A DNA stretch of 64,000 bases from contig JAMPIV010012248.1 in the NCBI GenBank assembly GCA_024509875.1, positions 1-64,000 of the forward strand. The letters run 5' to 3'. Within the stretch, counting starts at the first letter, position 1; every line of letters starts with the position of its first letter. The DNA comes from Oreohelix idahoensis (lineage: Eukaryota > Mollusca > Gastropoda > Stylommatophora > Oreohelicidae). The notes under the pieces are model-generated. The model was not told the origin of the DNA and made no database searches. It saw nothing but the letters and a program-made list of their open reading frames with translations. Shown here in pieces: positions 9,541 through 22,632 of this stretch. The position numbers and the translations under genes are program-made.

Positions 9541-11755
9541 TGTAGTGGTGTTTGATGGTATTGTATGATGGTGATATTACTAAATGTAATTGTATGAGGC
9601 CAGCTGTGAAGGCTCCTGAGATAAAATGTAGTTGTGAATTGTCAGAAGGCCTTTCTTGCTACCACTACGACCTCACACTTAATTTTTTTTTTTTAATGAA
9701 TGTGGCTACGTAAAGTGTCTAGGGTTATGATATGTAGTGTGGTATAATAGGTTATAGATATACCCACAGATATTTAACAAGACTAATAATATTAACAAGT
9801 GTTAAAATACACTGAACTAACTCACGTGTGTAAAAGTTTTGATAGAATTATATTACATTTATTTTGTTCTGTATCAATTTTTTAGGTTGACCAGAACTTA
9901 AAAGGATTTAGAGATTATGAAAGAAATGCATGGAATATTATATCATAAATGCAATAGTGTACATATATATGTACTATACTAGTTAGTTTTATTAAAATGT
10001 TCTAGTAGTCATCTACTTGGGAGGATAGTTAATGTTTGTGCTGTTGGGGTGGCCTCATCACACCTGTCTATATTGACTACACAGTGTCCAGAAAATGGTG
10101 GGAATTTTTATGGGGTTATTAGTAACTAAAGGGCTTTGGTGAATGTCCAGCAGACCAGAGGCTCACTCATCTTGTCGTTGTAGCTCTGGTGCTGAAATCT
10201 GATGGTCCCACCTCTCCGTGCTGGCGGGCAATAATGGTGATCTCTGTCACAAGTACTGCACAGATACACTCGAGTAAAGTCACCCACTGAATAGACACTG
10301 CTTTGTTGACAACAGAAACTCACAGCTCTGCAATCAAAGTATGGGCCATGTGTCAAAATCTATTCTCTACCCACGTCTGGACACAACACTGACACAACAA
10401 CCACATCATACAGACAGGTCAGATCTCTCTGACCAAACAGCACATTTACCATGGTGGTTTTACATCAGATAGATCCTCCCAGACTATAGATTCTGAAAAA
10501 TATTTATTAGTTTTCTGCCCTAAAAGAGGATAGGTAATATGTTTCATTATTCTCAACACTTGATCTGTCTTGCCTAACCCTTGCTGGAGTTTATGTACAT
10601 TGTTGGTCCCTAGACCCTGACTAGGGCGGGGGGTCTAGAGCAAATCCCTACTTGTTTGTAAGGCTAGATTTCGATATGGCAGTATCAAATCACTCGAACA
10701 TGAAACAATATTCAAAATATACAAAGAAATAATTTCAATCTTACCAGATTATGAATAAATAACACAGAATTGCTAGCAAAACTCAGCTGAGCTGCTGGCT
10801 ATAGTATGGCGTCCCTAAATTTATTTCACTTTCTTTCATATGGAAATCACCACACTTTAAAATCTGTGTCTATCACTGAACAACTATTGAAGAATGGCCC
10901 CAAATGCGCTCTGAGCGCTAATAATATGATTGTCTGTGGCCAATCACTGCCTAGGTTTATTTTAAATTCAAATTTCCTACCCTAAAGTCATTTCAGTTAT
11001 GCTTCAGTCAAGTATGGATGGTTATCTGTTAGTCTGTCCGTCTCTACTTGTGTTTCTACAAAAATGTACTTGATTTTTGAACCAACCTTTCTCTCCCCTC
11101 CAAAATTTTGTCGTTAAAAGTTATATTTAGACACAGCCACCACAATATCCCGTCTCTTCCATACTAAGTAGATTTGAACACCTGCGTCTCGAGGTCGTGT
11201 TTTTTTGTGCAATTAGCGACACTTTTAGATTCAATACAGTCTGTCGATGATGTGAACAACACTGTCTTTTGTCATTATCTTCAATATTATCTATCCGTCT
11301 GTAAAATTAAGAACATATTAGTTCACTGCTCAGAATGGGCCATCCGGCCAGCTAATTTTTATATTCCTAACATTAATATTAAGAAAAAAGTACTTTTTAA
11401 TTTTTGTAATATTCCAAACATCTGCGTTTTAGCCGCTGAATTCAAATCAAGGGCTTGGTATTGCAAAAGCGTCCATTCCGTACCTCGTGTCAATTTGGGG
11501 GACGTGAATTTTTACTTTCCTCCATCCCCCCCAATTGCGTCTCCTTAGCCTTGCCAGTCTCACGCAATCTTTCCAGTCATATTTTTTTCCTTTTTATCCG
11601 CCGTTCCCCTCCTGTCTAGCGAGTCAATTTTTATGGAGGGTGATGACCCGCGGTCTGGGCGATCATGTACATCAGCAGCCTACGCATCATGTTTTTATCC
11701 TTATATGTTATCCTTGGAGGTATTTTACCGTTGTATCTCTGTCAATTTCACTACA
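9541..11755 (-). repeat. 5' LTR of element 1
   Basis: 2215 bp, with terminal TGTAGTG and CACTACA. It carries the segment that is duplicated in the other LTR only once, so it is closer to the parental structure. Confidence 0.95.
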
Positions 11756-11760
11756 CAGAT

Positions 11761-12859
11761 AAAGATAATCAAGATAATTATGACGGTTATTTCTGATTCT
11801 ATTAACAAAATTATCTATATAAAAGGGGACAACGAAAATCCCGAAAATAATACACATATCAATCAATATATCACAAAACATAATGTGACGGTATTGCCTC
11901 CCCTGCTTTGCAGTAGTGGTCCAACAGTGACTAAAACTCAAGAGTATCTATTATGGGTTTCAATGGAGTCTATCTTTACACAAGATTACTATTGGCAGAA
12001 ATGTAGACAGAAGAGTAGTAAAGCTTCTATCACATGGGAGTCTTCACAAGATATTCAGATAAACGAAAACAATGCTGGCTGTTGCTGAGCACGTTAATTC
12101 TGTAATCTGCCGACGCTTTTGTGAAGGATTTTAAGCACTTATCACTTTCAGCTCGTTTAAGCCCCCACCCGTGATTTACTCAGTGGAATTCTATTATTCT
12201 AGTATAGCTCTGTTTAGAGTGTGTGTAGTAATTTGAGTGAGACAAACATGCAGGAACTTTAAAATGATTAAATCGAAGTTCAATTTGTAACATTACAAAT
12301 AACAACATTTAATAATCACTTTAGGTTTTAACAGTTGGAACATAATTTGAATAGTTAGGGATCAAGAAAAGTTATCCTCACAGTCTTTAGGGAATGTGAG
12401 ATATTACAAGAAGTTCAAGTGGCAGCAAATATTTGAACTTAGCTGCCAATGACGGTTCTGCTCCTTCTTATCGGTTGGTTCTTTTCACTCTGCTCGCGCT
12501 CGTCTCTGATCAAGGTTGTCGGGGGTAGCTCGTTTCCCAGAAACGTCAGGGAGAGTCTACCAAGTGCGTCCTTCGTCTTAAAGCTTAGGCCGCGGTTCTC
12601 TTCTTCCAGAGATAGTACTTTCTGCTGGTACCACCAATAACTATGGTAAAAGAATAGAACGAAACGCTCTTCTGAGTATGGCGTTTTCCACCCCATAGTT
12701 ATGGGTTCTTATCTTCCCATACCACCATCCCAATTACTCAGACTTTACCCTCCATGAAAATTAAATATATTCCCTCGGGATAAAGCTTCCTTTACATTTA
12801 AATAGAATAGCTTTAGCTTTACATGACATTTAAATGAAAAGGTTAATAATACAGATAGA
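11761..12859. other. Unannotated spacer after element 1
   Basis: Single-copy-looking sequence with no recognisable gene. A 10-bp inverted pair (ataactatgg / ccatagttat) lies near 12640 and 12694. The motif cccccacccgtga near 12160 recurs inverted near 36490, hinting at an unidentified dispersed repeat. Confidence 0.35.
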
Positions 12860-13082
12860 GTCTGTTTACATATACATCTCCACTGATTGAAAAGCGTTCA
12901 CAATGTAAATTGAATATATTTTCATTTATGTTTTACACTGATTGAAAAGTTTGAAACTTCCATTACTTTAAACTAAATATTTTCACATAGACATTTACAC
13001 TAGTTTAAAGCTTGTAAACGTACATTAATGTTGAAGTGAATATGTTTATAGGGACATTTACACTGCTTTGAAAATGTAAGTA
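12860..13082. repeat. Degenerate tandem repeat of about 62 bp, 3-4 copies
   Basis: Blocks sharing acatttacactg-attgaaaag and an AT-rich spacer recur at about 62-bp intervals. Copies are diverged, so this is an old array. Confidence 0.5.
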
Positions 13083-13302
13083 TTATACTTAGAATGTACA
13101 TCATTTCTTTCATCTTTCCCTCCCTGCTCCATAGGAAACCTGGAACTACTTTATGCTTTTAGTTCTCTTTACGAAACTATCAATAAAGCAATTACCAGCC
13201 CGTGCAGTGGTGGTTCATGAATCATCATTCTATGTGCTGAGGTTGCCAGCCCCAAATGACTTTGACATCCAATAGCGAGTTTCACACATTAAAATTCACA
13301 TG

Positions 13303-14490
<1,188 letters not shown>

Positions 14491-14491
14491 T

Positions 14492-14760
14492 AGATATCAT
14501 CATCATCATTTGCTATCTCCACAACGAAGGTTGGCTGTAATGGATCTCCAACGTCTTCTCTTGTCTTGATGGTGCACTGATAGACTCTTTCCTGTCCATC
14601 TCTTGATGTTATCTTCCTACTTATATCGTTGTCCTCACCTTGCACGTTAGCTTTCAACTCTGACTTCTATTATGGTCTTCTGCAAGGTGTTATGTCTTTT
14701 TTATGTGGCCAAATATTTTAGCTGCCTAATTTTGATCTCCTTCATACCTAAGTTTTCTAG
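14492..14760 (-). pseudogene. LINE 3' end, family C (5'-truncated)
   Basis: Read on the minus strand, this contains NIKRWTGK and a downstream RSI/NLR-like end. It aligns base for base with 50200-50480 on the plus strand (gatcaaaattag, agaagaccatagtagaag, gagatggacagg). A (GAT)n-type tail, seen here as atcatcatcatcat at 14498, closes the element. Frameshifts make it non-coding. It is probably the C-terminal end of an APE-type non-LTR retrotransposon. Confidence 0.6.
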
Positions 14761-15529
14761 GACCTCCTTATTCTGTGTTTAGCTGAATTTAACTGACTGT
14801 GTGCATGTGGAATCATTCCATTTCGCCTGAGTGCTTCGAGAGTCATGACTATGGATTTATTCAGGAAAGACGGTTGATTAGGGCATGCCTTACCAGTAGT
14901 GGTTTATTGTCATAATACAGCACAGAAGTGCACCATTACTGCCTCAATCAACCTTCTTTGATTTAACTTTCTACTCCTGGGGAGTGCTGCTGATGACAAC
15001 GCAGAAGGAATATAAACAAATTGACAACCTGTGGGTGAGAGATGTGCTTGATCAATAACTAAAATTGCCCTCACAGTACTAGTATTTAAAAAAAACAACA
15101 AAAAAAAACAAAGAAAGGTGATAACAACGAAGCTGTTATTTGACGTGGTGTGCTCTCTGTCTCACAGAAGACTCATGGGTCAATAGATCACTAAATCACC
15201 AATGGCACAATGTGACATTGATGGTTGCGTACCCTGTAGTGTACGGTAGTACATTAAGGTAGGTGATTAGGCTGGGATCAGTTGTCCAGTGTTACTAAGT
15301 CTGGATCCCTTGTATAGTTCCTGTTCACAAGAAAATATCCGTCCTAAGTGCGACTGGTATTAAAAAAGTACGAGTATTACAGCAAATCAACTTCGCACCT
15401 AGGGGAACTCTGGAACAAGTGGCGACTTTAAAAAAAAATTAAGGTGTTTGCTACTTTTCCTTGTAGCACGCCCCTTTCAACCATCTACCATTTACATGGA
15501 GCTGTTGGTTATATCAGGACGCGTTTCAT
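14761..15529. other. Unannotated spacer
   Basis: No gene found. A-rich runs occur around 15090-15110 and 15430. Confidence 0.35.
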
Positions 15530-16620
15530 TTATTGTAATCTTTTCTTGTTTGTATTTATTTGATGCTTTATCCTATATTATTTCTCAATTCTGTATTTTT
15601 ACTTTTTAGTTATACAGTAGTTCATATTGTTTTATTGCTCAAAAAAAAGATATTGTTTATACTGGTAAGCATTTAGTGTTGACTGGAGGATTATTTATAG
15701 TCAATCCGTATTTATCTAGGGGGAATCTACCACCACTGGAGACTACTGGTTCCCATCCCTATTTATTTCTTTTTTATATGTTAACTTTTGTTTTTATATT
15801 ATAGTGTTTTATTAACTTTTGTATTTCTAGTAGGTTCTTAATGCCTATGAGATATTCTACACTCATTTCTATCTTGTGGTTATTGCAGTATGTCTTAATG
15901 TTTTGCCTCTGCTGGTCATATATTTTGCAGTCCACCAGAAAGTGTCTAATTGTGTTTGGTTCACACACTTCACATGTGGTTTCCTCTATCATGAAATACC
16001 CAGTTCTAAGCTTGAGCCTTCTTCTTCTTCTTCGATCCTTAACCACCGACCGTCAAAGCAGTCAGTGGCCATTACGCCTAGTGGCGTCTTGTAGGGCAAC
16101 AACAAATTGATTCCACTTTGCACGGTCGGTGGCCATCCTTCGTACAGTGCCCCAACTCTGGTTCATTCTTTGCATCTCAGCCTCCACAGTCCTCCGCCAA
16201 GTTGTTTTTGGTCGGCCTCTCTTTCGCTTTCCTTCAGGGGTCCAAAGCATAGCTGTTCTTGTGGTGGCATCGGGGTCTCTTCTGAGGACATGACCAACCC
16301 AGCTCCAGCGTCTGCCAGCTATGATGGTATAAGCTTGCGCCTTAGCAATTTTTTATTAATTGGTATTTTTAGTTCATCGTGTACTTGACATTTTTTTTAC
16401 TTGTTTTTTTTTTCTTCGGGATTTTATATGAGTGTCTTCCTTTTTGCTTTGGTCCCATGCTAGTATCCATTCTTTAGTTATTGCTTGAGCAATTAAGCTC
16501 TTAATTTCAAATTTCCCTAGGCCTACTTCAATTTTGTTATAACTAGTTCTTCTCCCTTTGGCTTCTTTGCCCGCAAGCTCATTCCCTGCTATCCCAACAT
16601 GTGCTGGTATACCTGTTAGT
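15530..16620 (-). pseudogene. I/Jockey-like LINE 3' end with RNase H and zinc knuckle, interrupted
   Basis: On the minus strand 16620-16330 encodes the end of an RNase H domain (IPAHVGIAGNELAGKEAKG, the usual HVG-GNE-AD block with Asp changed to Gly). The frame resumes at 16014 with LRTGYFMIEETTCEVC, then a CxxC-H-C zinc knuckle (CEVC ... HFLVDC), and stops at 15774. The pieces are separated by a younger LINE insertion (16015-16329) with an 8-bp duplication. The downstream AT-rich part to about 15530 is probably 3' UTR. Everything upstream of RNase H is missing, as expected for 5' truncation. An A-rich slip near 16400 also breaks the frame. Confidence 0.72.
16015..16329 (-). mobile_element. 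5'-truncated RTE-like LINE insertion (family A)
   Basis: This 315-bp piece closely matches the 3' end of the LINE at 42990-43300, including the coding block GKRKRGRPKTTWRR and the 3' tail rich in GAA. It is flanked by taagcttg at 16007-16014 and 16330-16337, an 8-bp target-site duplication. Removing the insert and one duplication rejoins the host LINE reading frame, which confirms the boundaries. Confidence 0.85.
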
Positions 16621-17801
16621 GTGACACGTTAGTGCTAGTGCCCAGGTTAAATAGTCAGAGACTCTATCAGAACTACCACTTCTGTTCAGAGTGGCGTCGA
16701 ACACCTGCACAGAAAAGTCGGTGTTATGACCAGCGTCAAAGATGAAACTAGAGGCTTTCTCGTCGTGACAAAGATAAAAAGATTTATTCTCCGTTTGACC
16801 CGGAAAGATGACCGACGTGATTCCTTGTGTCCTATGCTAAGACCGAAGTAGATAAAACGAACAGGGGACTGGGATCTAAGGTCATCCGCCCAGGTGGCAT
16901 GATGCTTCTTCGTCTGCTAACGGAGGATTACATCACATGGGAATAGTTAATGAGTTAGACTTCCCCCGGATCAAAGGCCTGCTCTGATGAACACAGAGAA
17001 TATAAAGGAAATCCATCCGCTGACAGTCAGCGAACGCATGTATTACAGTATAGGTGAATAAAATGAAACAGGGGCAGTCATTAATAAGATTAACACTGAG
17101 GAATCCAGAGAATGCAACAGGATGAGGAAAAACAGAAGAGGGGACAAGAAAATTGGCGTTTCTTTACGGAAGAAATTGACAGAAATATTGTGAGGCAACT
17201 CATCACATGGACTTGTCTCTAGGTTGAACGTGCCTCGCGAACATGAGGCAAACCTCATATTTAAAAAAAATATTTGCGAAGGTGTTATAACAGAATATTT
17301 GTATGATAAAAATGTGACATAACCTATTTAATACCTGTGTCAAAATGTGTAACAGGAGCAGACGTGTTAAGTAACGTCTATTGTATTCGTTCTTCTTTTT
17401 GATATCATTGCATGTTCCGCCATCTGGAATTACCAGATGAGAATTTACAGTTCTCGGGGTCCCTGGTCGAAAAAAGGGTTATTAACCCCCTGGTTACTGA
17501 TTGCACATTTATTACTAGTTCTAAATGTCTTAATTAATAGCTGTGTGCCCTTGTGAAGCGCCCGAAATTTCCAAACTTAATCCGGTCTTGGGTGTTCATA
17601 TGCCTCCCATTATTTGTGTAAGTGTGGTATCATGTGGTTCGTGTGGGTGACAGTACTCGAGTTCAGTGTGTGGCTACATTGTGATTGATCACGTATGTGT
17701 TTATGTATGATAAAATTAAGTTTACTGCATATGAAAATAGTTTATACATTAGTTGTGTGACGACATATACTCAGTCGTCATGCCTTTATGATACTAAGAG
17801 A
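16621..17801. other. Unannotated spacer
   Basis: No coding sequence or repeat that I can name. Short open frames lack motifs. Confidence 0.35.
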
Positions 17802-18016
17802 ATCCGATTAGCAGAGTGGTTAGAGCGCTGGCCACGCGCGGCAAAGTATTGGGTTTGAAACACCGTGACGTCACGCTACGGTCTACCTAACCCTAAATGG
17901 GTGCATGACTCTGCTGTGGAGTTAGGGAAGGCAAAGTCGGCGTAGAAGAGAACTGGTCACCCCACTTCATAAAGCTGGACCTACAATAACACTTCACTCC
18001 TCTACGACCGTATCTG
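17802..18016 (+). mobile_element. tRNA-derived SINE, copy A
   Basis: An A-box-like TTAGCAGAGTGG (17808-17819) and a B-box-like gggtttgaaacacc (17851-17864) form a tRNA-related head for RNA polymerase III. The body contains gagttagggaaggcaaagtc and aactggtcaccccac, and the end reads acttcactcctctacgac. The same head-body-tail order recurs in six other copies in this window. It abuts a LINE fragment downstream. Confidence 0.8.
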
Positions 18017-18029
18017 TCCTGGTTCGTCC

Positions 18030-18490
18030 TTTACCGGCCTTTATGGTTCTGTTATGCCCAAATACATCGGCTGCCAAAATAACTCTTTTAAGGTGAGTTG
18101 CAATAAAATAAACGCTCCCATGGTGGCCAAAAGAAGCGCTTCAAAGACACGTTCAAGACTTCATTAAAAACCTTTAGCATAAAACCATGACACCTGGGAA
18201 GCTGCTGCGCAAGACCGAACCGCTTGGCGCACATCTCTTCGTAAAGGTGCAGCGGCATGTGAGGCATCCAGAGATGCAGCAGCGGAACAGTGGAGACAGG
18301 CTAGAAAAGCCCGTGAAATAAAACCTTCACCTGAAGCGAACATTCCCTGTCCATACTGTCCAAGATCTTTCCAGGCCCGCATCGGGCTCAACAGTCACCT
18401 TCGTACCCATAGATAAAATTAACAGATTCCTAATAATTGGATGAATAGAGTGGTCTTCGTCACCCGTGATGGACGAACAACATGCACAAA
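18030..18490 (+). pseudogene. LINE 3' end (family D) encoding a C-terminal C2H2 finger
   Basis: The plus strand carries frame-broken traces of the GELR and KKRFKDT-like blocks typical of the end of one animal LINE group. A clean terminal finger follows, CPYCPRSFQARIGLNSHLRTH in form (C-x2-C-x12-H-x3-H, 18349-18411), and a TAA at about 18415. The sequence after the stop contains gtggtcttcgtcacccgtgatg, likely 3' UTR. The upstream body is absent, so this is a 5'-truncated copy. Confidence 0.7.
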
Positions 18491-19020
18491 TTTAATTAAC
18501 AGATGGATAGATGTTGTTATTAAGCTTGTGCGCAATCGTGACTTCTTGTAATGAGATTACCTGATCGATCGCTAAATGGGGGTTCATTAGACACGGCTTT
18601 GTCATTATGACCCGGTGGAATGCTATCCTTACAATATGCTGTACAAACACTGAAACGATTGCACAGTGCGCAAGATAGGTGTCGTAGTATGCCAGAAATA
18701 TGTAGTAGCATTATGTAAAGAATCAGTAATTTTAATATTAAGTAAACTGTGTCGATTGATGGTGAACTATGTACAGTGCATTGGTGTTATTCGTGTTAGA
18801 TAGGCTGTCTTGTTATGCATTAAGATAGCAGCTGATGATATAGTGATAAATGATATATTATCTTATTGGGTCTTGAGATAGAAGGTAACTTGGCCGAATG
18901 TTTACATCAGATGAACCTCTGGTAATTTTTGAAAGTAATTTTCAAATGAGGTACTAGATTCTTTTGTTGTGAGATAAATGGTTTCGTTAAAAAGTAAAAT
19001 GAGACTGATTGTATGTATAT
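18491..19020. other. Unannotated spacer
   Basis: No gene or repeat recognised before the minisatellite. Confidence 0.35.
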
Positions 19021-19648
19021 TTGGAAAGAAGATATGCAAAGGTAGGCTGTGGTAGACTGTGTATAAGGAAAGAAGATATGCAATGGTAGGCTGTGGTAGA
19101 CTGTGTATAAGGAAAGAAGATATGCAATGGTAGGCTGTGGTAGACTGTGTATAAGGAAAGAAGATATGCAATGGTAGGCTGTGGTAGACTGTGTATAAGG
19201 AAAGAAGATATGCAATGGTAGGCTGTGGTAGACTGTGTATAAGGAAAGAAGATATGCAATGGTAGGCTGTGGTAGACTGTGTATAAGGAAAGAAGATATG
19301 CAATGGTAGGCTGTGGTAGACTGTGTATAAGGAAAGAAGATATGCAATGGTAGGCTGTGGTAGACTGTGTATAAGGAAAGAAGATATGCAATGGTAGGCT
19401 GTGGTAGACTGTGTATAAGGAAAGAAGATATGCAAAGGTAGGCTGTGGTAGACTGTGTATAAGGAAAGAAGATATGCAAAGGTAGGTTGTGGTAGACTGT
19501 GTATAAGGAAAGAAGATATGCAATGGTAGGCTGTGGTAGACTGTGTATAAGGAAAGAAGATATGCAAAGGTAGGCTGTGGTAGACTGTGTATAAGGAAAG
19601 AAGATATGCAAAGGTAGGCTGTGGTAGACTGTGTATAAGGAAAGAAGG
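19021..19648. repeat. 44-bp minisatellite, about 14 copies
   Basis: The unit begins ggaaagaagatatgcaatgg and continues taggctgtggtagactgtgtataa. Copies are almost identical; the main variant is A or T in caaagg / caatgg. As 44 is not a multiple of three and the unit lacks minus-strand stops, all three minus frames stay open across the array. The predicted repetitive proteins are an artefact. Confidence 0.97.
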
Positions 19649-19805
19649 GATACAAGATATGCGCTTACAAACATGATGTTCTTTAAACCCTTTTCTTCAC
19701 GTCCATAGTTTCTTTCTTAGCGTTTGTTGTTGTTTCTCCCACATCCCCCAAAACCTCACCCAGGTTTTTTTTCCCACCTTTCTTATGTACTTTTCATATT
19801 ATACT

Positions 19806-20048
19806 TACTTACTTACTTAGTCGTTCCCCTTCTACCTTGAGGTGTAGAGGTTTGGAAGAGAGAGCGCCAGACCATTCTATCAGCTGTCTTCTTCCTGGCC
19901 TTGTTCCATTCTAGTCCTCGGTCCTTCAAAGATTGTCTAATGTTGTCCTCCCAGCGGACTCTGGGTCGTCCTGGAGGTCTGGATCCCTGGCTCTTTGTTT
20001 CCCATGCTTGTCGTGGTAGCCGATCTTCTCCCATTCATATTATACACC
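19806..20048 (-). pseudogene. LINE 3' end, family F, copy 1 of a local pair
   Basis: The minus frame at 19813-20034 encodes GRPRVRWEDNIRQSLKDRG, then KARKKTADRMVW and LFQTSTPQGRRG, a non-LTR retrotransposon C-terminus. A (TAAG)n tail follows, seen on the plus strand as acttacttacttacttag. The element is 5'-truncated to about 240 bp. Confidence 0.75.
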
Positions 20049-20091
20049 CACAACTACTGATGTCAAACTTGGGGCATGAAACTAGATCCTA

Positions 20092-20350
20092 CTTACTTAG
20101 TCGTTCTTCGTCTACCTTGGGTTGTAGAGTTTTACCAGAGAGAGCGCCATGCTTTCCTTTCGGATGTCTTCCATTTGTCCTGTTGTTTGGCTTGGCAGTC
20201 CAGTCCTCGATCCTTCAAAGATTGTCTGGTGTTGTCCTCCCAGGGGACTCTGGGTCGTCCTGGAGGTCTGTATCTTTGGCGCTTGGTTTCCAACGTTTGT
20301 TGTGGTACCCGGTTTTTTTCTCAGTCTGCAGACATGGCCAACCATCGCAG
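20092..20350 (-). pseudogene. LINE 3' end, family F, copy 2 of a local pair
   Basis: A diverged second copy of the neighbouring fragment in the same orientation. It shares tccttcaaagattgtct and gggtcgtcctggaggtctg on the plus strand and the tail cttacttagtcgtt. It extends further 5' to a VGHVCRLRKK block, and frameshifts break it. Confidence 0.72.
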
Positions 20351-20453
20351 CTGGAAATGAACTAAGATCTGTTAAAATAAAATTTGGAAACGAGAAGCAT
20401 CTAGCTCGCGACGTGATATCAAACCCAACACATGAACGTAGACAACATCATGT

Positions 20454-20877
20454 TGTCTTTTTTTTCTTTCACTTTCAGACGTCAACTTGAATGTGTTCAA
20501 AGAAAGCAGTGATCACTTTGAGGTTGTTGGTATATCCGTAGAGTTTTTCCAGAAATGGTACTAGTGATGGCCATATGTGCTTTTTCTGTTTCACACATGT
20601 TGAGCACCCTTGAAGTAGATATTCAGCAGTCATTTTATCAGGGCCACAGTTACAGTCATCAGTAGTTCCTATTTTTAGCTTGTTGAATAGATGATATCTC
20701 AATCTGTTGTGGCCTATGTGAAGTCTGAAGATTATCATTTGTTCACTTCTGCTGACCTGGCAATATGCGTAATGTATTTTATTTTTTTTTGGTTTTTTGT
20801 GTGTGACCTGAGTGCTCTGCTTCCCACTTGCACCATTACCTTCTCTTGATAAAACTCTTGGCCTCTTCATAAGTTAA
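20454..20877 (-). mobile_element. 5'-truncated I/Jockey-like LINE insertion (family E)
   Basis: The minus frame 20475-20870 encodes a LINE C-terminus: RLHIGHNRLRYHL, then a zinc-knuckle-like cluster around CNCGPDKMTAEYLLQGC, and WPSLVPFLEKLYG. An A-rich tail follows the stop (20460-20472, poly-T on the plus strand). Near-identical 12-mers, acaacatcatgt (20442-20453) and acaacatgatgt (20878-20889), flank it and probably are the target-site duplication with one mutation. Only the last 130 or so codons were copied. Confidence 0.78.
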
Positions 20878-20889
20878 ACAACATGATGT

Positions 20890-22603
20890 TTACCTCCAGA
20901 CGTAAATTCAGGTCTTTATGAATAGATTTTGAGACGATATAAATTACGCCATGACCTTCATGCTGGTTTTTGGCAGTCATAAAGAGTCTAGTGACACTAC
21001 AGCGTGAACAACCATTTGGACAAACAACCACGCATGTGCCTATAGCAGATGAGACTAGTACCGGTACGCTTGTGTTACAGCGCAGTCACTGCACCATTTC
21101 GTATTGTGTGGCCGTTGCTTACCCAGGATTTCTTTGCCTCAGAAGGTAGCGATCAACTTTATGATTAATGAATGGTTACAACACACACAGTGAGCGACGA
21201 CATAACGCTAAGCAGATCTTCTATACAAATAGAGAACGCCACAGTCAACTGGAATACTGTTCATTTACAATGTGGACCACTGCTGTTAACCGGACCTCTA
21301 ACAATCTTGGTCCGGCACACTTCCTCTTTAACACTCGCTCACCATTGAGAATTATATTCAATATTATAATGTCTTTTATCTACTATTGTTCAGATGTTAC
21401 TAGTATCTACATCCTTTCCTCCGTCTAAGCAAATCCTTGTCCATTGATACTATCGATTTAAGTTCAGGTTATTGAAGTGATAACCGGACTCCTCCGGGGT
21501 TGTTCCTTTCCCTGGTTCTAGATGGCCACTATCTTAGCCGAGTAAACCGATATGGGTAACATTCACTCTGCGTAAACCCTTTTTTCTGAGTTAACACTCG
21601 CTGTGTTATAGCTACCAATTCGTTCTCGCGTGCAATTTTAAGGAATTATTCAGAGAAAAACGTGCCTTACCTCTGTTCTGTCTTGACCCTTCTTATGCGC
21701 AACCCTCTTTTTGCGCATCCCCTTTTTCTAACCCCCTCTATACCAACTCAGGTTAGACTTTTCCCTCTTCCTTCCCTTACTGCTACACTTGTAAATAAGA
21801 ACAGTAGTCGTCTCGTGATAAGTTTATTTGTAACGATTTTTTTTCAGCATGCCAAACAGAAATACTCGAAATATAGTAAATGGAACATCAAAAACTTAAC
21901 ATGTATTCCGTCGCTGTCGGCCTCGAGATACGCAGTAATTAGTCAAGTCTTATCTACTTTATGCCGGCCCTTCTTCGCTGTCAGCAGCGTCTGTTAGGTT
22001 CATTTACATTCTATCTCTGTTGCATCTCGTAGCCACAATCCTGTGTGTATAACGAATGCCCGGTGACCACTTCCTTCAGTTTATGAATGAAACTGTACCT
22101 TAGTTTTTCGTCCAAGTCTGTGCACTTCCTCGGTTATCTGGCTGGCTGTAACTCTCAAAGTCTGACTTCAAGTTAGCTACACTTTTACTTAGAACAAATC
22201 TTATCAAATCCATACTCTGCTGTGAAAATGCGCTCCTTCCTTAGTTATGTTAATGCTGCTCAGAACTAATACGCTGTATGTTCACTACTTTGAGTCTGAA
22301 TTCCATTTTGCGCTTTCACACATTTTTCAAAATCCACTTTCGATTCTGTTACCCTTGTGTCAAAGTGAGTGGTAGCGAATTATATTGGGTTTCGGTAAAA
22401 TGTTGATGCACCTACTATTTACAGAACAACCCGACCAATTCTCGAAATATTCTAAATCTCATTGTCTTAACTCAGATTCACACACGGAAGACTCAAGCCA
22501 TTATTAAGTCTGCCTACATCTTGCGCATGTTTTGATGGAGGTATCACGTTAATTTAAAAAAAATGTTTTGAAGTATTTGGGCATCACGTTTTACCTATCG
22601 AAT
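20890..22603. other. Unannotated spacer of 1.7 kb
   Basis: I see no convincing coding sequence or repeat. It is flanked by a LINE insertion and a pogo-type transposon. Confidence 0.35.
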
Positions 22604-22605
22604 TA

Positions 22606-22632
22606 CAGTAGAACTCCATTTATCCGAACCCC
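22606..22632 (+). repeat. Left terminal inverted repeat of the pogo-like element
   Basis: It reads CAGTAGAACTCCATTTATCC followed by GAACCCC. It is the exact reverse complement of 24331-24357. Confidence 0.93.

Larger units (their letters stand above)
2455..11755 (-). mobile_element. Element 1: Gmr1-like Ty3/gypsy LTR retrotransposon
   Basis: This is a complete insertion on the minus strand. Two long LTRs (2455-4833 and 9541-11755) begin TGTAGTG and end CACTACA, a perfect 7-bp terminal inverted repeat. They are flanked by an identical 5-bp target-site duplication, cagat (2450-2454 and 11756-11760). Between them lie a primer-binding site, one gag-pol coding region with a single frameshift, and a polypurine tract. 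Domain order is Gag, CCHC, protease, integrase, RT, RNase H. The RT and RNase H are Ty3/gypsy-like, but integrase sits before RT, as described for Gmr1-like elements. No envelope-like reading frame is present. The two LTRs differ by only a handful of substitutions and small indels plus one tandem duplication, so the insertion is young. Confidence 0.95.

Noticed and set aside
11633..12088. 151-residue open frame
   Set aside because: It crosses the precise end of the element 1 LTR at 11755 into unrelated flank and has no domain. The frame is fortuitous.
17802..17870. Possible genuine tRNA gene
   Set aside because: A- and B-box-like sequences are present, but there is no foldable cloverleaf, and the head is fused to a shared SINE body found in seven copies.
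19021..19648. CRISPR-like regular array
   Set aside because: Units are directly tandem with no unique spacers, and the DNA is clearly eukaryotic.
18902..19674. Three long repetitive proteins on the minus strand
   Set aside because: They are the same 44-bp minisatellite read in three frames. No plausible gene context.
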